Part shown: positions 61,199 through 64,000 of the stretch, one piece after another
Layout: the number at the start of each line of letters is the position of its first letter
Position numbering within the stretch: the stretch's first letter is position 1
Source: Saccharomyces paradoxus
Lineage: Eukaryota; Ascomycota; Saccharomycetes; Saccharomycetales; Saccharomycetaceae
Assembly: GCF_002079055.1 (NCBI RefSeq)
Contig: NC_047488.1
Location: 744,001 to 808,000, forward strand
Direction of reading: 5' to 3'
DNA: 64,000 nt
The notes under the pieces: generated by a model
What the model saw: the letters and a program-made list of their open reading frames with translations, nothing else
Databases searched by the model: none
What the model was told of the DNA's origin: nothing
Program-made: the position numbers and the translations under genes

Positions 61199-63793
61199 AT
61201 GCTCGGAAAGAATATTTCACATAAGAGCTCAACTGAAGTTTTGGATAATCAGGAGGATGCCGATATCGAAGTTTTTGAATCAGAATATCGTACATATAGA
61301 GAATCCGAGGCGACAGAAAACAGAGGGGGACTTCTGAATGATGATGAGCAAAATTGGAAGGTTAATAATAGTAAGCAGAAGTTTGAGATAACAAAAAACG
61401 AGCTACCAGATGTCTTGTACGATTCTATTCCAGCGTATGAGGAAAGCACAGTTACTTTAAAGGAATACTACGATCATTCCATCAAAAATAACCTAACCGT
61501 GAAATCAGCGGGGAGCTATTTCATCTCTCTTTTTCCCATTATAAAATGGTTCCCTCACTATAACTTTGCATGGGGCTATGCAGATTTGGTTGCAGGAATC
61601 ACAGTTGGGTGTGTGCTTGTACCCCAATCTATGTCATATGCACAAATAGCAAGTTTATCTCCTGAATATGGTTTATACTCCTCTTTTATTGGTGCTTTTA
61701 TATACTCTTTGTTTGCGACATCGAAAGACGTTTGTATTGGCCCAGTCGCTGTTATGTCGCTACAAACAGCCAAAGTCATTGCTGAGGTTTTGAAAAAATA
61801 TCCCGAGGATCAGACGGAAGTTACGGCTCCTATCATTGCAACTACACTTTGTTTGCTTTGTGGGGTTGTCGCAACTGGATTGGGTATACTGCGCTTGGGC
61901 TTTTTGGTGGAACTGATTTCTCTAAATGCCGTTGCTGGTTTCATGACAGGTTCCGCATTCAATATTATTTGGGGCCAGGTTCCTGCTCTTATGGGATACA
62001 ACTCATTGGTGAATACTAGAGAAGCAACGTATAAGGTTGTAATTAACTCCCTAAAACACTTACCAAACACAAAGTTAGACGCTGTTTTTGGTTTGATTCC
62101 GTTGGTGATCCTATATGTATGGAAATGGTGGTGCGGGACATTTGGTATAACTTTGGCAGACAGATATTATCGAAATCAACCAAAGGTGGCAAATAGACTG
62201 AAATCCTTCTATTTCTACGCACAAGCTATGAGAAACGCCGTCGTTATAATTGTTTTCACTGCCATATCGTGGAGTATAACAAGGAACAAGTCCTCAAGCG
62301 AGCGTCCTATCAGTATTTTAGGGACAGTTCCCTCGGGTTTAAACGAGGTGGGAGTTATGAAAATCCCAGAAGGTTTGCTATCTAATATGAGTTCAGAGAT
62401 ACCTGCTTCAATTATTGTTCTGGTGTTAGAACACATCGCTATTTCAAAGTCCTTTGGTAGAATTAACGACTATAAAGTCGTCCCTGACCAAGAACTTATT
62501 GCGATTGGTGTGACAAACTTGATAGGAACATTTTTCCACTCATACCCAGCAACAGGGTCATTTTCCAGATCTGCTTTGAAAGCAAAATGTAATGTGCGCA
62601 CCCCATTTTCTGGGGTATTCACAGGAGGTTGTGTTTTATTAGCACTTTATTGCTTAACTGACGCTTTCTTTTTCATTCCCAAAGCGACATTATCAGCGGT
62701 TATTATTCATGCTGTTTCTGACCTACTAGCCTCATACAAAACCACCTGGACCTTTTGGAAGACCAACCCGTTAGATTGCATTTCATTCATCGTCACGGTA
62801 TTCATTACAGTGTTTTCATCTATTGAAAACGGTATATATTTCGCAATGTGTTGGTCATGCGCAATGTTACTATTGAAACAGGCATTCCCTGCCGGCAAAT
62901 TCCTTGGCCGTGTTGAGGTGGCAGAAGTATTAAATCCAACAGTACAAAACGGCGTTGACGCTGTGATATCATCTAATGAATTACCTAATGAACTGAGTAA
63001 ACAAGGGAAGTCTACCTTTGAGGTTTTACCAGCTCCTGAGTATAAATTTAGTGTAAAGTGGGTTCCATTTGATCATGGATACTCACGAGAATTGAACCGC
63101 AACACCACAGTTCGCCCGCCACCACCGGGTGTCATAGTTTATCGTTTGGGTGATAGTTTTACTTACGTAAACTGTTCGAGGCATTATGACATTATATTTG
63201 ATCGCATTAAGGAAGAAACAAGGCGGGGCCAACTTGTAAGCTTAAGGAAAAAGTCCGACCGACCATGGAATGATCCTGGTGAGTGGAAAATGCCACATTC
63301 TCTCAAAGCGCTATTTAAGTTTAAACGTCATTCAGCAACGACAGATAATGAGCTACCGATTTCAAATGGCAGCAGTAACGGAGAATCATATGAAAAGCCT
63401 CTACTGAAAGTTGTCTGCCTAGATTTTTCCCAAGTTGCCCAAGTAGATTCAACAGCTGTTCAAAGTCTTGTTGACCTGAGAAAGGCTGTAAATAGGTATG
63501 CAGATAGACAAGTCGAATTTCATTTTGCCGGAATTATATCACCATGGATTAAAAGAAGTCTATTGAGTGTTAAATTCGGAACTACAAATGAGGAGTTCAG
63601 TGACGACTCTATTATCGCTGGCCATTCTAGTTTTCACGTTGCAAAAGTTTTAAAGGATGATGTGGATTATACTGATGAAGACAGCCGTATAAGCACTTCT
63701 TACAGTAACTATGAAACATTATGTGCTGCGACTGGGACAAATTTACCGTTTTTTCATATCGATATACCCGATTTTTCTAGGTGGGATGTATAG
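61199..63793 (+). CDS. SUL1: High-affinity sulfate permease Sul1
   Basis: Plasma-membrane proton-coupled sulfate importer, SLC26/SulP family, induced in low sulfate. It is 864 residues. Helices start near residue 115; the SulP signature region is VAGITVGCVLVPQSMSYAQI at about 131-150. Further landmarks are SKDVCIGPVAVMSL and a long membrane core to about 570. A STAS domain spans about 640-810 (VVCLDFSQVAQVDSTAVQSL). The S. cerevisiae start Met aligns with Ile6 here (ATT), and an ATG five codons upstream serves instead, explaining 864 against 859. The gene is the last in the window. Confidence 0.97.
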   Translation: MLGKNISHKSSTEVLDNQEDADIEVFESEYRTYRESEATENRGGLLNDDEQNWKVNNSKQKFEITKNELPDVLYDSIPAYEESTVTLKEYYDHSIKNNLTVKSAGSYFISLFPIIKWFPHYNFAWGYADLVAGITVGCVLVPQSMSYAQIASLSPEYGLYSSFIGAFIYSLFATSKDVCIGPVAVMSLQTAKVIAEVLKKYPEDQTEVTAPIIATTLCLLCGVVATGLGILRLGFLVELISLNAVAGFMTGSAFNIIWGQVPALMGYNSLVNTREATYKVVINSLKHLPNTKLDAVFGLIPLVILYVWKWWCGTFGITLADRYYRNQPKVANRLKSFYFYAQAMRNAVVIIVFTAISWSITRNKSSSERPISILGTVPSGLNEVGVMKIPEGLLSNMSSEIPASIIVLVLEHIAISKSFGRINDYKVVPDQELIAIGVTNLIGTFFHSYPATGSFSRSALKAKCNVRTPFSGVFTGGCVLLALYCLTDAFFFIPKATLSAVIIHAVSDLLASYKTTWTFWKTNPLDCISFIVTVFITVFSSIENGIYFAMCWSCAMLLLKQAFPAGKFLGRVEVAEVLNPTVQNGVDAVISSNELPNELSKQGKSTFEVLPAPEYKFSVKWVPFDHGYSRELNRNTTVRPPPPGVIVYRLGDSFTYVNCSRHYDIIFDRIKEETRRGQLVSLRKKSDRPWNDPGEWKMPHSLKALFKFKRHSATTDNELPISNGSSNGESYEKPLLKVVCLDFSQVAQVDSTAVQSLVDLRKAVNRYADRQVEFHFAGIISPWIKRSLLSVKFGTTNEEFSDDSIIAGHSSFHVAKVLKDDVDYTDEDSRISTSYSNYETLCAATGTNLPFFHIDIPDFSRWDV

Positions 63794-64000
63794 TATTAAA
63801 GGAATAGCAGTACGTAGTTTGAATATTCGCCTTTGAATACTGTCAGTTATACATAAAAAGTTAATAGTATTATGAATGAAGCTTACCTTCAAATAACTCT
63901 AATATTCGTGATTCAGAGGATATTCAAATGGCGAAAAGCGAAAACTAATTTTGCTGCGCATATTGTTACTTCCCGGAAGCCTTAATATACGAGAATGAGA
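63794..64000. other. SUL1 downstream flank
   Basis: AT-rich 3' flank of SUL1. In S. cerevisiae a replication origin and PCA1 lie further on; I see no exact 11-bp origin consensus and no ORF in these 207 bp. Confidence 0.5.

Overview
The window is nuclear DNA of a budding yeast of the Saccharomyces sensu stricto group. Its gene content, order and orientation match, gene for gene, the right arm of S. cerevisiae chromosome II from RIB5 (YBR256C) to SUL1 (YBR294W). It is not the S. cerevisiae reference itself. Against S288C proteins recalled from memory, several residues per hundred differ (roughly 9 of 105 in Mrpl37, about one in eight in the Rif1 N-terminus, only about 2% in Shm1). That divergence fits S. 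paradoxus best, but another close relative is not excluded without an alignment. Genes are intronless and densely packed, with AT-rich spacers. I see no tRNA, snoRNA, Ty element or solo LTR.

Layout. 1-5 kb: RIB5 (cut by the window edge), POP4, SHG1 and the cullin-like YBR259W. 5-11 kb: RGD1, TAE1, MIC12, SHM1, YPT10. 11-17 kb: TSC10, REI1, MRPL37, a small basic ORF not in the standard gene list as I know it, SDH8, BIT2. 17-30 kb: EFM2, HSM3, UBX7, CHK1, RIF1. 30-40 kb: PPS1, DPB3, PAF1, SAF1, DUG2. 40-50 kb: MRPL27, SSH1, YBR284W, YBR285W, APE3, YBR287W. 50-64 kb: APM3, SNF5, BSD2, CTP1, a 1.8-kb gene-poor gap, VBA2, SUL1.

The genes form no operon or single pathway; this is ordinary eukaryotic gene order. 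Some themes recur: genome maintenance and S phase (CHK1, RIF1, PPS1, DPB3, HSM3), translation and ribosome assembly (REI1, EFM2, TAE1, MRPL27, MRPL37), mitochondria (MIC12, SHM1, SDH8, CTP1) and vacuole or endosome (APE3, APM3, BSD2, VBA2). Promoter motifs agree with these roles: PAC plus RRPE before REI1 and EFM2, MCB/SBF-like sites before RIF1 and DPB3, a CCAAT/Hap site between MIC12 and SHM1, and Met31/32- and Gcn4-like sites before SUL1.

No wholly new system is visible. The observations most worth checking are: cullin-type sequence pattern across YBR259W; a full-length VBA2 with an intact first membrane segment where the S. cerevisiae annotation is short; a relocated SUL1 start codon; YBR284W as a catalytically dead AMP-deaminase relative with an overlapping upstream ORF; and the 53-codon basic ORF between MRPL37 and SDH8. 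Several in-frame extensions that begin at TTG or GTG were trimmed to the first ATG.
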